Assembly: GCA_902635965.1 (NCBI GenBank)
Contig: CACPQA010000003.1
Span: 62,001-126,000 of the forward strand
DNA length: 64,000 nt
Origin: an uncultured Bacteroidota bacterium
GTDB lineage: Bacteria; Bacteroidota; Bacteroidia; Flavobacteriales; Flavobacteriaceae
Direction: 5' to 3'
In this document: piece by piece, positions 8,875-17,831 of the stretch
How the letters are laid out: each line of letters begins with the position of its first letter
How positions within the stretch are numbered: the stretch's first letter is position 1
Made by a program: the position numbers and the translations under genes
Notes under the pieces: generated by a model
The model's database searches: none
What the model was told of the DNA's origin: nothing
The model's input: the letters and a program-made list of their open reading frames with translations, nothing else

Positions 8875-10659
8875 AAGCTTTCTCCAAAGGTTAAGATTAT
8901 GATCTATAAAAAAATATTTAAATTTTTTTTTCGGTTGCTCATTTTTTTCGAGCATTTTTTTTAGCTCAGTTGAGTCTGTAAACAATAAGTCATCAATAAT
9001 TCCTCTTAAAGGACTTAAATTGAAATATAGACCATCACTTAATTGACCTATTTTACAACCTTGATAAAATGCATCAACTGCTATAGCTGAAAGATTACTA
9101 GTAATAACCCAATCTGCCTTTTGTAAAGCAGGCAAAAGTTCATCATCACTCAATCTAAAATTATATTTTTTTATAAGTTTGGCTGGTAACGGGAAAGATG
9201 GGTGCATTCTGATGTTGATATCATATTTTATTTTTTTATGAGTGACTTTATCTACAATCCTTAATAATTCCCTGCTAGTTTTTATTTGGTAGTCACAACA
9301 AATAAGGATGTTTAAACACTCGCGATCGTTTTTTTCTTGGGTTTTTGGTTTTGGCGGGTGATGGATATAACGTAGCGCTTCAACTGGTTTTAGCAAGGAT
9401 TCTGGATAACCATTTTCAATACACCTTTCGTAGGAATAATTTCCATTAACAGCAATCTGATCAGGAAAAATATCTTTCGAAAATGAAGAGAAAAACAATT
9501 TCCCAAAAAAGTATCTCAAATCCCAATAACGATGAGTTGAGTGGGGTACACCAATTATTTTTTTTCTTCTCGCCTTCTTCCAATAGTAAACTAATGCTAT
9601 TTCCCATGGTTGAAATTCTTGAATATAAATTGCTTTAGCATTGGCAGGAGAATTATTCACTGCTTTTTTGATGAGTAAATTATAATAACAATTCTTTAAG
9701 GCCTCTTGACCTTTTATTGAATTTATAAAGTCATCTTTTATCCAAGGTGTAAAGTCAATCCCTCTTTTATTACAAAAAAAAATATTATCTAAATCAGGTA
9801 TGATTTTTTCTGCATTTTTCTTTAGGCGGTAAAATATTTTTAAAGTCTTTAAAAAATCCCTAAGATCAAAATCTTGCTCCAACAAATTGTGTTTATGTTT
9901 AATATTATTTCTATTGAATATTTTTATTCTTTTTAAAGACCTGAAAAAATTATTTTTACTATTGGATCTGAAATAAATATGATTCCAAATCACTGATTTT
10001 TTTTCTAAAACGTCAACCAGTCTTGTCCAATAGTTACTCTTGAATTTATTTCCCTTTTGAAGATGAGTAAAAATGTCAAAAAAGACAAAACTTGATTTAG
10101 AGGGTGTTTTAAATTTATTCCGGAAAATTCGAAGCATAACAAAACGGAAAATGAAAACTGCATACATAAATACAGATTTATTTTTCTTTTCATTTTTTAG
10201 ATTTTGAATAAATTTTATTTTTAATTTCTTTTCTTTAATATTTTGCCTAAAAAAATTAACCAAAGCTTTTTTTTCAGAACGAACTTCAATTAAATAAGTA
10301 TCAATTTTGTTTTCCTGTAAATAGTCGTAAAAAGCCATGCTTTTAATCACATCATTAATTTTTGAGTGATCATAAATATTAAATTTTTGTCCAAGGGAAG
10401 TGGTCCACCAAAATGGAAAATCATCATCTAATTTTAGATGATTGTATAAAGTCATACCATTGATTTTAGTTTGATGAAAAAAATGAACCCAATCTAAAAA
10501 TTCTAATCTGTATTTTTCTGCTCTTTCTTCAACTAAACTAGGGATTGATATACAATTTTTATTTTTTGAGAATTCATCCCAAATAAAAACTAAACTTCCA
10601 CTTATGTTTGGATGAAGATTAGAATATTTGTCCGTTACTAGAATAGAGACAGATTTCAT
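8854..10659 (-). CDS. Surface carbohydrate biosynthesis protein, GT-B-like
   Basis: A 601-residue protein without signal peptide, last gene of a five-gene operon. The C-terminal third looks like a GT-B nucleotide-sugar binding half: NILICCDYQIKTSRELLRIV, then IRMHPSFPLP, then ADWVITSNLSAIAVDAFYQG, the arrangement seen in glycosyltransferases that use CMP-linked keto acids and in LIC13510-type surface carbohydrate proteins (I cannot check which). The HPS and SNLSA segments are the likely donor-binding residues. Its ATG overlaps the stop of the SDR gene upstream by four bases (ATGA). As the operon also carries a cytidylyltransferase, this is the best candidate for the transferase using its product. 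Exact family membership is uncertain. Confidence 0.6.
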   Translation of the reverse strand: MKSVSILVTDKYSNLHPNISGSLVFIWDEFSKNKNCISIPSLVEERAEKYRLEFLDWVHFFHQTKINGMTLYNHLKLDDDFPFWWTTSLGQKFNIYDHSKINDVIKSMAFYDYLQENKIDTYLIEVRSEKKALVNFFRQNIKEKKLKIKFIQNLKNEKKNKSVFMYAVFIFRFVMLRIFRNKFKTPSKSSFVFFDIFTHLQKGNKFKSNYWTRLVDVLEKKSVIWNHIYFRSNSKNNFFRSLKRIKIFNRNNIKHKHNLLEQDFDLRDFLKTLKIFYRLKKNAEKIIPDLDNIFFCNKRGIDFTPWIKDDFINSIKGQEALKNCYYNLLIKKAVNNSPANAKAIYIQEFQPWEIALVYYWKKARRKKIIGVPHSTHRYWDLRYFFGKLFFSSFSKDIFPDQIAVNGNYSYERCIENGYPESLLKPVEALRYIHHPPKPKTQEKNDRECLNILICCDYQIKTSRELLRIVDKVTHKKIKYDINIRMHPSFPLPAKLIKKYNFRLSDDELLPALQKADWVITSNLSAIAVDAFYQGCKIGQLSDGLYFNLSPLRGIIDDLLFTDSTELKKMLEKNEQPKKKFKYFFIDHNLNLWRKLLFDDKA

Positions 10660-11573
10660 TTATTTTTTTTTGCCCAGCTTACGAATCTTTTAATCCCTTC
10701 CTCTAGAGTAATCAATTTTTTTGTTTGAAATAAGTTTTTCATTAATTCATTATTTGAATAAATTCCAAATTGATCTCCCTGAGTTGATTCTTCAACATCT
10801 ATAGTGATATCATTAAAATGGGAACAAATTTCTTTAATTAGCGCCTTAACCTCAGTCCGCTTACCAGTACCAATATTAATTGTCTTGTTTTTCAAATTTA
10901 ATTCGACACCTTTTATCCAACAATCTACTACATCATCAATAAATATAAAGTCTCTGTACCTATCCAAATTACCTTTTACTGTAATTGAATTTGAATTTAA
11001 AGCCTGCGAAAGAAATATACTTACCATTCCTTGTCTCATATTTGACATGTCTTGGCCTGGACCATAAACATTAAACATCCTGTAATTTAAAAAAGGTAAT
11101 TTATTTCTAAATATGGATAAGTAATTTTCGCTGCATTTTTTACCAACACCATAACAAGACAATGGGTTGGTTTTATATTCTTCTGAAATAGGTTTATCTA
11201 TAACTGATCCGTATACTGACATAGAACTTGCATATAATATTTTCTTAACCTTATTTTTAATCCCATACTCGATTAAATTGAGAGTAGAGTGAGTATTTTT
11301 TTTAAGATCTAAAATTGGATTATCAAAGCTTATATCTCCAGATGACTGTCCAGCAAGATGTAAAATGAAATCTATATCAATAGGTAATTGTTTAAAATCC
11401 TCCTTTTTACTGAGATCAAGTTTTAAAAATTCAGCTCTTTTGGGAATATTCTCCTCTCTTCCGCTTGAAAGGTCGTCAACTCCTATCACACTGTATCCTT
11501 TTTCAATAACTTTTTTTGCAATTTCAGCACCTATAAAACCAGCGATTCCGGTTATTAATAGTTTTTTTTTCAT
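10656..11573 (-). CDS. NAD-dependent epimerase/dehydratase (extended SDR)
   Basis: A 305-residue extended short-chain dehydrogenase/reductase of the nucleotide-sugar epimerase type. The Rossmann motif TGIAGFIG is at residues 8-15, the acidic ribose-binding residues at VDD (32-34), and the catalytic Ser/Tyr/Lys at Ser117, Tyr141 and Lys145 (YGVGK). MFNVYGPGQ near residue 165 is typical of GalE-like and dehydratase enzymes. It sits between the HAD phosphatase and the GT-B-like gene, with four-base overlaps on both sides. It probably shapes the sugar that enters or leaves the CMP-activated pathway; whether it is an epimerase, dehydratase or reductase cannot be decided. Confidence 0.85.
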   Translation of the reverse strand: MKKKLLITGIAGFIGAEIAKKVIEKGYSVIGVDDLSSGREENIPKRAEFLKLDLSKKEDFKQLPIDIDFILHLAGQSSGDISFDNPILDLKKNTHSTLNLIEYGIKNKVKKILYASSMSVYGSVIDKPISEEYKTNPLSCYGVGKKCSENYLSIFRNKLPFLNYRMFNVYGPGQDMSNMRQGMVSIFLSQALNSNSITVKGNLDRYRDFIFIDDVVDCWIKGVELNLKNKTINIGTGKRTEVKALIKEICSHFNDITIDVEESTQGDQFGIYSNNELMKNLFQTKKLITLEEGIKRFVSWAKKNK

Positions 11574-12184
11574 AATTCAGATAATCCGTATTTTACTGTT
11601 GAAAGCTTTTCTACTTTCTTATTGTTAAAACCCAGAAAAGCGATATTGTTCTCCATCGCTGCATCATAGTCATTTCTAGCGTCACCGATCAAGAGACACT
11701 CAGCTGGATCATACTCAAAATCTTTTAAAACTCGCTTTAAAATATCTTTTTTGGGCTCAGGTGATCCATAAATTGATTGAAAATAATTTGAAATGCCCAA
11801 ACTCTTACAAACTTCATTTAATTCTACTCCGTCAGAGCCAGACACAATATACATTTTATATTTTTGATGTTTTTCTCTTATAAAATCCATACTTCGCTTG
11901 ATAAGCAATGATTTGTCAATTAAAAGATGTTTCACAGAGTTTGAGTATGAACTTGCCAACCTATTAATATCATTTTTAGTATATTTTTCTTTTATTATTT
12001 CTTTGAAAAAGTATTCAAATTTTACGTATCGAGACCAACCGCTGTTTTTTTTATGATATCTGATCAGTGATTCAACATGTTTTTCTGGATACTCATTTAA
12101 ACAAGCTCTAAATCCCATTTCTCTGATCTGAAGTGAAGAGACAATTACTCCATCAAAATCCCAGAAAATAATATTAATTTTCAT
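11570..12184 (-). CDS. HAD family phosphatase
   Basis: A 204-residue haloacid dehalogenase-type hydrolase. Motif I is FWDFDGVI with nucleophile Asp9 and Asp11; motif II is IVSGSDG; the late motif LLIGDARNDYDAA carries the acidic metal ligands. Between motif I and II lies a helical C1 cap of about 90 residues, so it resembles phosphoglycolate phosphatase-type enzymes and not the capless KdsC. It overlaps the cytidylyltransferase upstream by 11 bases and the SDR downstream by four. In Kdo and sialic-acid pathways a HAD phosphatase removes phosphate before CMP activation; the same step is inferred here. Confidence 0.85.
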   Translation of the reverse strand: MKINIIFWDFDGVIVSSLQIREMGFRACLNEYPEKHVESLIRYHKKNSGWSRYVKFEYFFKEIIKEKYTKNDINRLASSYSNSVKHLLIDKSLLIKRSMDFIREKHQKYKMYIVSGSDGVELNEVCKSLGISNYFQSIYGSPEPKKDILKRVLKDFEYDPAECLLIGDARNDYDAAMENNIAFLGFNNKKVEKLSTVKYGLSEL

Positions 12185-12902
12185 TTAAATACGTCTCTAC
12201 TTTTTTGATGTCCTCTGGGACATCAACCGCAATTCCATCCCCTGATAATTTAATCATTTCAACTTCAAAACCAAGTTCTAAAAAACGCAACACCTCAATA
12301 TCTTCAATGCTTTCTAAAGAAGTCTTTTTGACTGATGAAAATGCTTTCAAAGCAGCTTTTGGATAGGCATAAATGCAAACCTGCTTCCATGCTTTAACAA
12401 AATCAAATGACTTGTTAGAAGGAATTGCAGCTCTAGACATATACAGTAGCAATTTGGTCTTTGGGTTAAAAACAACTTTTGGAATATTAGGGCTAAAGTA
12501 ATTTTTCTTATTTTTAATTTTTGCATACCCACTGTATATTTTACTAGGATCATTAGTGGCAGTTTTTATCACTTTAATTAAGTCATCTGGATTTAAAACA
12601 GGTTCATCACCCTGAACGTTTATATATACATCGGCAGAAGTTTTATTTGCAACCTCACATACTCTGTCTGTGCCAGTAAGACACGAACTACTTGTCATTA
12701 AAACTCGAATATTATTTTGATCACAAAAACTAAAGATTTTCGCATGATCAGTAGCAACTATTATCTTTTTAGGATTTTTAACTGCACTTAAACATCTTTG
12801 GTATGTTCTCAATAAAACTTCCTTTCCATTAATTTTAATTAAAGGCTTGTTTGGTAATCTTGAAGACTTTAATCTTGCAGGAATGATAATTAAATAATTC
12901 AT
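12174..12902 (-). CDS. KdsB-like cytidylyltransferase
   Basis: A 242-residue enzyme of the 3-deoxy-manno-octulosonate cytidylyltransferase family (CMP-Kdo synthetase). The CTP-binding motif IPARLKSSRLPNKPL is at residues 7-21, followed by VATDHAKI, GTDRVCEVA and the metal-site segment VYINVQGDEPVLNPDDL. The C-terminal motif GDGIAVDVPEDIKKVE is intact. Family members join CMP to the anomeric carbon of a 2-keto-3-deoxy sugar acid. It may be the cell's Kdo enzyme, but it stands in an operon with an HMGL-like aldolase, not with kdsA, so a different ulosonic acid is likely. Overlaps neighbours by 4 and 11 bases. Confidence 0.88.
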   Translation of the reverse strand: MNYLIIIPARLKSSRLPNKPLIKINGKEVLLRTYQRCLSAVKNPKKIIVATDHAKIFSFCDQNNIRVLMTSSSCLTGTDRVCEVANKTSADVYINVQGDEPVLNPDDLIKVIKTATNDPSKIYSGYAKIKNKKNYFSPNIPKVVFNPKTKLLLYMSRAAIPSNKSFDFVKAWKQVCIYAYPKAALKAFSSVKKTSLESIEDIEVLRFLELGFEVEMIKLSGDGIAVDVPEDIKKVETYLNEN

Positions 12903-14440
12903 TTTAGAAATGAATATAATGAAGTAACTTGAATTTCTTTATATTCTGTAGGTGTTAAACTTAGAATTTTAACGGTGGGCTTTTTATTTCGGAAATAATT
13001 AAAAATCAACTGATTTTCTTCCATCAAAAAAACTTCTCTCTTTTGTCTTTTAATTGCAGGGTATCCATCAAATCCGATAAGAAACAATTCCTCCCCTCCT
13101 AGTTCTAAACATGCTTGAAGAGTTACAGCAAGATGAGAATCACAATTTTTTTCAGGGAAAATTGTGCCTGATAATTCCACACAAAAACCAGAGATGTTTT
13201 TTGGTATATAAGGATCAATTTTGTGCGGTTTAGATGGAATTATACAAGTATTATTAAAGGAATTTTCTGATATATTATTTTCCAAGCGTTTTCCTTCTGC
13301 ACCCACTAAAACGTTGAAACCGTCAATTTTATCAAAGTATTTCATAAATCTAGCACTTGAAAATAAAATTAATATCCTAGGATTTTGTTTGATAAATAAT
13401 TTTAAAGAAGTTATGTGATCAATAACAGACGAACCTCCCCCTATAATTAAAATTTTCTTATTATTTGGAGAAGATAATTTTGGATATTTTGTAGCGGATT
13501 CTTTGTGACCCTTAAAGCCAAGGTATTTAATAGCGTTATCTATCGTGTAATACCTCTTATTAATTAAGTTCATAACTTCTTTTTGAGCAATTGAATTTGC
13601 TCCGGAAACCATATATGCAAGATTGTTTCCCCACTGATACTCATTTCTTATCGACTCGAACTTGTCTACTAACGCATTAAGATTTTCAAAATTCACATCC
13701 CTTAAATTTACGGAGTCTAAATATGTTAAAATTAGTTCTGTCTTAAGATTGCCAGCACCTCTTCCAATTCCACAAACTGAAGAATCAATCACCTCGACTC
13801 CCTTTTCAATAGCCTTCAAGGCATTTATAAGTCCCATCTCCAAGTTGTTATGCCCATGAAATCCCAGTTTTACAGGTGTATATGATCTAATTTTGTGGAT
13901 TGTTTTTTCAATTTGATTGGGGAGAATAGAACCAAATGAGTCGGCCATATATAAATAATCAATAATTTTCTCTATTCCAGCCAGTTTGGAATATAGGCTT
14001 TTATAATTATCCCACTCTGACAAATACATTAGATTTATGCATACTTTAAATCCATTTTTTTTAATAACCTTTGCAATTTCAATAGCTTCATGAATACGAT
14101 TTGGTTTGGCAGCAATTCTGAACATTTCAATTATTCCTCGGCAAGGACTTATTAATTCTTCAATTTTATTTAAAGGTGTATTTATTTCATCTATCATCAA
14201 AACAATTTTATTATTTAGCCCAGAAAATTTATTTACAATACTAATTGGAGTGTAAAAGTAATTACCCCTATACTCTCTTTGAGGAATATTTCTGTATCCA
14301 ATTTCAATATAATCGTAAGGAAGTTCTTTAATATTGATGAGGTAGCTATGAACCAAGTCTTGTTCAAAGTCCCAATTTGTGTAATATCCTCCATCTCTTA
14401 AAGAACAATCTAGAAGCTTAAAATTATTTGGCAAATCCAT
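12899..14440 (-). CDS. HMGL-like aldolase fused to a DUF115/MptE-like domain
   Basis: A 513-residue, two-domain protein that begins the five-gene operon. Residues 1-300 form a DRE-TIM metallolyase (HMGL-like) barrel: LLDCSLRDGGYYTNW near the N-terminus gives the Arg-Asp pair, GFHGHNNLEMG gives the metal-binding HxH, and GIGRGAGN the glycine-rich loop. It is nearest in style to 4-hydroxy-2-oxovalerate aldolases, which join or split pyruvate and an aldehyde. Residues about 318-513 start with KILIIGGGSSVIDHI and contain LAVTLQACLELGGEELFLIGFDGY, resembling the DUF115/MptE-like fold. The fusion and the operon suggest aldol formation of a 2-keto acid sugar. Substrate is unknown. Confidence 0.78.
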   Translation of the reverse strand: MDLPNNFKLLDCSLRDGGYYTNWDFEQDLVHSYLINIKELPYDYIEIGYRNIPQREYRGNYFYTPISIVNKFSGLNNKIVLMIDEINTPLNKIEELISPCRGIIEMFRIAAKPNRIHEAIEIAKVIKKNGFKVCINLMYLSEWDNYKSLYSKLAGIEKIIDYLYMADSFGSILPNQIEKTIHKIRSYTPVKLGFHGHNNLEMGLINALKAIEKGVEVIDSSVCGIGRGAGNLKTELILTYLDSVNLRDVNFENLNALVDKFESIRNEYQWGNNLAYMVSGANSIAQKEVMNLINKRYYTIDNAIKYLGFKGHKESATKYPKLSSPNNKKILIIGGGSSVIDHITSLKLFIKQNPRILILFSSARFMKYFDKIDGFNVLVGAEGKRLENNISENSFNNTCIIPSKPHKIDPYIPKNISGFCVELSGTIFPEKNCDSHLAVTLQACLELGGEELFLIGFDGYPAIKRQKREVFLMEENQLIFNYFRNKKPTVKILSLTPTEYKEIQVTSLYSFLK

Positions 14441-14514
14441 AAAACAAGATAAGTTCTACAACAAATATAGCTTAAATTTAATCATTGGATGTATTGGTCT
14501 GGTGCCATATAATA

Positions 14515-14536
14515 AATCAATTTGAATAAATTGATT
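14515..14536. repeat. Inverted repeat in divergent promoter region
   Basis: Perfect 9-base arms (AATCAATTT and AAATTGATT) around a four-base loop lie between the aldolase operon (minus) and the GT2 gene (plus). Candidate -7 elements flank it: TATATTTG at 14550-14557 on the plus strand and at 14469-14462 on the minus strand. It could be an operator or a cruciform/hairpin; being AT-only it may also be chance. Confidence 0.45.
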
Positions 14537-14572
14537 AAATAATCATTGGTATATTTGTTTTCTAAGTTAAGT

Positions 14573-15469
14573 ATGACTTTTTCAATCGTAATACCAACAA
14601 AAAATAGGCCTGAGCAGTTAAAAAACTTGTTTAGATCAATAATTAGTCAAAAAAGATTACCTGATCAAATTATTATTATTGATCAAAGTGAAAAAAATAA
14701 AGTGGAAAAGTCTAATTTTTTAGAGCCTACAATCAAAACTAAGTTGAGATTGAACTATATCCACAATGTCAAAATTGAAGGACTGGTAGAAGCAAAACAT
14801 TCAGCAATCCCAATTAATGACTGCGATTATATAACATTTTTAGATGATGATATAGTTTTAGAACCAAACTATTTGTATGAGATTGAAAAGGCTTTCCATC
14901 GATTCCCAAATATGGTCGGGGTAAATGGACTTATTCAAAATCACCCTAAAGTAACATTTTTAAAAAGACTAATATTTGAAATCACACATTTTGGCAATTT
15001 TAAAGATGATCGAATAAGTGTAATTAAATCAATAAAAATCGATTCAAGTACCCCTAAAAAAGTAAATGTACTAAGTGGAGGTCTGTCAACTTGGAGGAAG
15101 GATATTTTTAATGCCATATCTTTTGATACAAAAAACAAATTTCACGCATATGAAGACAAAGAGTTTTCGATGAGAGTTAAAAAAAAATTTCCAGAGAGCT
15201 TCTATATTATTCCTCGAGCAAAATTATGCCACTATCATTCAAAATTGAATCGTCAAAATTTATTAGATAGGTCTAAAAATGATGTTATTGAGATTATAAT
15301 GCTTTTTAAAAAAAACGGAAACTTTAATTTTCTTGGTTTTGATTTTTTTATTATACTATTTGCATTATTAATTAAATCAATAATATTAAGTTTTAAGTAT
15401 ATGAGGGTCGATTTTATTTTAAATTATATTAGAGGTAATATTCAAGGATTTAAAAAACAAATCAAATAG
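14573..15469 (+). CDS. Family 2 glycosyltransferase
   Basis: A 298-residue GT2-type (GT-A fold) glycosyltransferase. It opens with FSIVIPTKNRPEQLKNLF, has the metal-binding DxD-type segment YITFLDDDIVLEPNYL near residue 90, and a GGLSTWRKDIF acceptor-side motif. The C-terminus is hydrophobic (about residues 250-280) and may anchor it to the inner membrane. I prefer the ATG at 14573 because the conserved fold starts three residues later; a TTG at 14546 would add nine residues. A TATATTTG element at 14550-14557 precedes it. It is followed without gap by the nucleotide-sugar dehydrogenase. Donor sugar unknown. Confidence 0.87.
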   Translation: MTFSIVIPTKNRPEQLKNLFRSIISQKRLPDQIIIIDQSEKNKVEKSNFLEPTIKTKLRLNYIHNVKIEGLVEAKHSAIPINDCDYITFLDDDIVLEPNYLYEIEKAFHRFPNMVGVNGLIQNHPKVTFLKRLIFEITHFGNFKDDRISVIKSIKIDSSTPKKVNVLSGGLSTWRKDIFNAISFDTKNKFHAYEDKEFSMRVKKKFPESFYIIPRAKLCHYHSKLNRQNLLDRSKNDVIEIIMLFKKNGNFNFLGFDFFIILFALLIKSIILSFKYMRVDFILNYIRGNIQGFKKQIK

Positions 15470-16714
15470 ATGTCATCAATTGGTATAATTGGTCTCGGAT
15501 ACGTAGGTTTGCCTTTGGCACTAACCTTAGCTTCAAAATATAAAGTTTTTGGTTACGATATTAACCCTGAAAGGTTAAAAAATTTAAGGTTAGGAATTGA
15601 TGATACAAAAGCGGTTTCTTCCAACGAATTTAAAAATGTTGATGTTGAATTCGTTGAAACCCCCAACTTATTAAAAAGCTGTGATATTTATATCATAACA
15701 GTACCAACTCCATTAAAAAAAAATTATCTTCCCGATTTTTCCTTTTTGGAGCAAGCAACCATGACAGTTTCAAATATTTTGAAGAAAGGTGATATAGTCG
15801 TTTATGAATCTACAGTTTATCCTGGTGCCACAGAAGAGATATGCATTCCAATTCTTGAAAAATCCTTACTTGTTTTAAATAGAGATTTTTATGTTGGCTA
15901 TAGTCCAGAGAGAATAAATATAGGAGACTCAAGAAACACATTTAAAAATATATCCAAAATAGTTTCAGCTTCAAACAAGTCAACTTTAGAAACTATATTT
16001 AATTTATATCAGTCCGTATTAGAAGCCAAAGTTTACAAAGCCCCGTCAATCAAAGTTGCCGAAGCTGCTAAAGTTATTGAAAACACTCAACGAGATGTAA
16101 ATATAGCGTTTGTTAACGAATTGGCTATGATGTTTTCAAAAATGCAAATCGACACAAATGAGGTTTTAAAAGCTGCTTCCACGAAATGGAACTTTTTAGA
16201 CTTTAAACCCGGACTAGTTGGAGGACATTGCATTGGAACAGACCCTTACTATCTGTTGCACAAATCCAAATCAAAGGGATTTAATCCAATTTTAATGCAT
16301 TCAGCAAGGAAGGTGAATGAAGGTTTACCAATCTACATTGCTAAAGAAATTTCAAATAAAATAAATTTACATAAAATTGATCCATCCAAAGCAAAAGTTT
16401 TATTGCTGGGGATTACCTTCAAAGAAAATGTTTCCGACATTAGAAACTCCAAAGCAATTGAATTAGCTAAGCATCTAAGAAATTCCGGTTTAGAAATAGT
16501 TATCTATGATCCAAATGTTAAAGGAAATCTTAAGACACTAACAATGAAAAAAATTCCTGAATTTCCAACCAATAGTAAATTTGACGTAATCATTTTTGCT
16601 CTTAAACACAAACAGTTTGTCAATATTTCTCCAATTAAATTTTTAAAAAAAAATGGTTTTGTGTATGACGTGAAAGGATTTTTAGAAAGACACAAAAGAA
16701 TTTATAGACTGTGA
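15470..16714 (+). CDS. Nucleotide-sugar 6-dehydrogenase (TviB/WbpA-like)
   Basis: A 414-residue UDP-sugar dehydrogenase that makes a uronic acid from UDP-N-acetylhexosamine in two NAD-dependent oxidations. N-terminal Rossmann motif GIIGLGYVGLPLALTL; VPTPLKKN and VYESTVYPGATEE follow; the catalytic cysteine is Cys254 in GGHCIGTDPYYL; the C-terminal UDP-binding domain carries GITFKENVSDIRNSK. The TVYPG and GHCIGTDPYYL forms are those of the TviB/WbpA/VipA group, which act on UDP-GlcNAc or UDP-GalNAc. It starts on the base after the GT2 stop codon, so the two are an operon, and it ends one base from the convergent GT4. Confidence 0.88.
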   Translation: MSSIGIIGLGYVGLPLALTLASKYKVFGYDINPERLKNLRLGIDDTKAVSSNEFKNVDVEFVETPNLLKSCDIYIITVPTPLKKNYLPDFSFLEQATMTVSNILKKGDIVVYESTVYPGATEEICIPILEKSLLVLNRDFYVGYSPERINIGDSRNTFKNISKIVSASNKSTLETIFNLYQSVLEAKVYKAPSIKVAEAAKVIENTQRDVNIAFVNELAMMFSKMQIDTNEVLKAASTKWNFLDFKPGLVGGHCIGTDPYYLLHKSKSKGFNPILMHSARKVNEGLPIYIAKEISNKINLHKIDPSKAKVLLLGITFKENVSDIRNSKAIELAKHLRNSGLEIVIYDPNVKGNLKTLTMKKIPEFPTNSKFDVIIFALKHKQFVNISPIKFLKKNGFVYDVKGFLERHKRIYRL

Positions 16715-16715
16715 A

Positions 16716-17831
16716 TTAAATACTAAGATAAAATTCCTTCCAGGCCTTAATCAAATATTTTTCATCAAAATTTCTTTTCACGTATTTTCTTCCTTCTTCA
16801 CCCATTTTTTTCATTTTTATTTTATTGTCTAGAGAATATTCTAGCAAATTTTTCAATTTTAAAATATTTCCAACAGGAAATTTTAATCCAGTTTTACCAT
16901 TTATAACAGTATCTTCAAGACCGTAAGTGTCACTACAGATAATTGGTTTTTCAAGAGCAGATGCCTCTATTACGGAAACTCCAAAACCCTCCCTATAGCT
17001 TGGCATACAAAACATATCAGATATTTGTATTATTTTCTCTGGTTTCTTTTTGTGAGGTAAAAAGTAAACTTTTGGAGATATTGGCCCAAATATTTTTTCG
17101 ATATTATCCTCGTCATTTCCAACTAAATAAAGACAACAATTATATTTTATTTTGTCTATTAAGTTAAATGATTTAATTAAATCTATAACCCCCTTATCTT
17201 TATTCAATCTACCGAGAAACATAAAAACCCATTCATCATTAGAAATTTTTAATTTTTTTCTTGAGTTAACGCGCACACTTTTAGATGGTGAAAATCTTTT
17301 TATTTCAACACCCGAAATAGATCCATTACCGAGAACTAGACCTTTATTCCTAATAATTTGGTTTTTCTTTAAAAAACTTAATTGAGATCTACCATCAACC
17401 AGAATTTTTGTTGCACATGCAACTATTAATCTATCGATATTTTTTAAAAGAATTTTAGTAATACCTTTTTTTGTGTGCCATACTTGTCCAGTAAATGTGT
17501 GTATCCTTACCGGTATGAAACTAACAAATCCAGCTAAAGTACTTAAAAGTCCAGCTTTTGGAGATACAGAATGAATTGCATCAAATTTATTTTTATAAAA
17601 AAAATAAGTAAGTTTTAATAAGCAATTGATGTCTTTAACAAAACTAATTTTACGGACTATTTTAAAATTATAAACACCCTTTAGTGGCAGATCACTCAAT
17701 AATCCAGAATCACTACTATTAAAATTTGCAATCAAAAAAACGTGAAAAGATTTTGACAACTCGTTTATAGGCCCTTTTAAGAAAGATGTCACAGTAAGTG
17801 GACTTGACACAATGAAACATATTTTTTTCAT
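16716..17831 (-). CDS. Family 4 glycosyltransferase (GT-B)
   Basis: A 371-residue retaining glycosyltransferase with the GT-B fold. The C-terminal half shows the usual donor-binding pattern: FMFLGRLNKDKGVIDLIKSF near residue 210, then YLVGND, and the E-x7-E-type segment MPSYREGFGVSVIEASALEKP around residue 290. The N-terminal half contains HSVSPKAGLL and HTFTGQVWHTKKG, an acceptor-side pattern common in O-antigen loci. It overlaps the SDR gene upstream by four bases. Because it lies beside the pglC-F set it may add the second sugar to undecaprenyl-diphosphate-linked diacetylbacillosamine; this is inference from position. Confidence 0.88.
   Translation of the reverse strand: MKKICFIVSSPLTVTSFLKGPINELSKSFHVFLIANFNSSDSGLLSDLPLKGVYNFKIVRKISFVKDINCLLKLTYFFYKNKFDAIHSVSPKAGLLSTLAGFVSFIPVRIHTFTGQVWHTKKGITKILLKNIDRLIVACATKILVDGRSQLSFLKKNQIIRNKGLVLGNGSISGVEIKRFSPSKSVRVNSRKKLKISNDEWVFMFLGRLNKDKGVIDLIKSFNLIDKIKYNCCLYLVGNDEDNIEKIFGPISPKVYFLPHKKKPEKIIQISDMFCMPSYREGFGVSVIEASALEKPIICSDTYGLEDTVINGKTGLKFPVGNILKLKNLLEYSLDNKIKMKKMGEEGRKYVKRNFDEKYLIKAWKEFYLSI

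Noticed and set aside
12174-12902. Simple assignment of the cytidylyltransferase as the cell's Kdo enzyme kdsB
   Set aside because: Sequence family fits, but the operon contains an aldolase, not kdsA, so I left the symbol empty; a second kdsB elsewhere would settle it.
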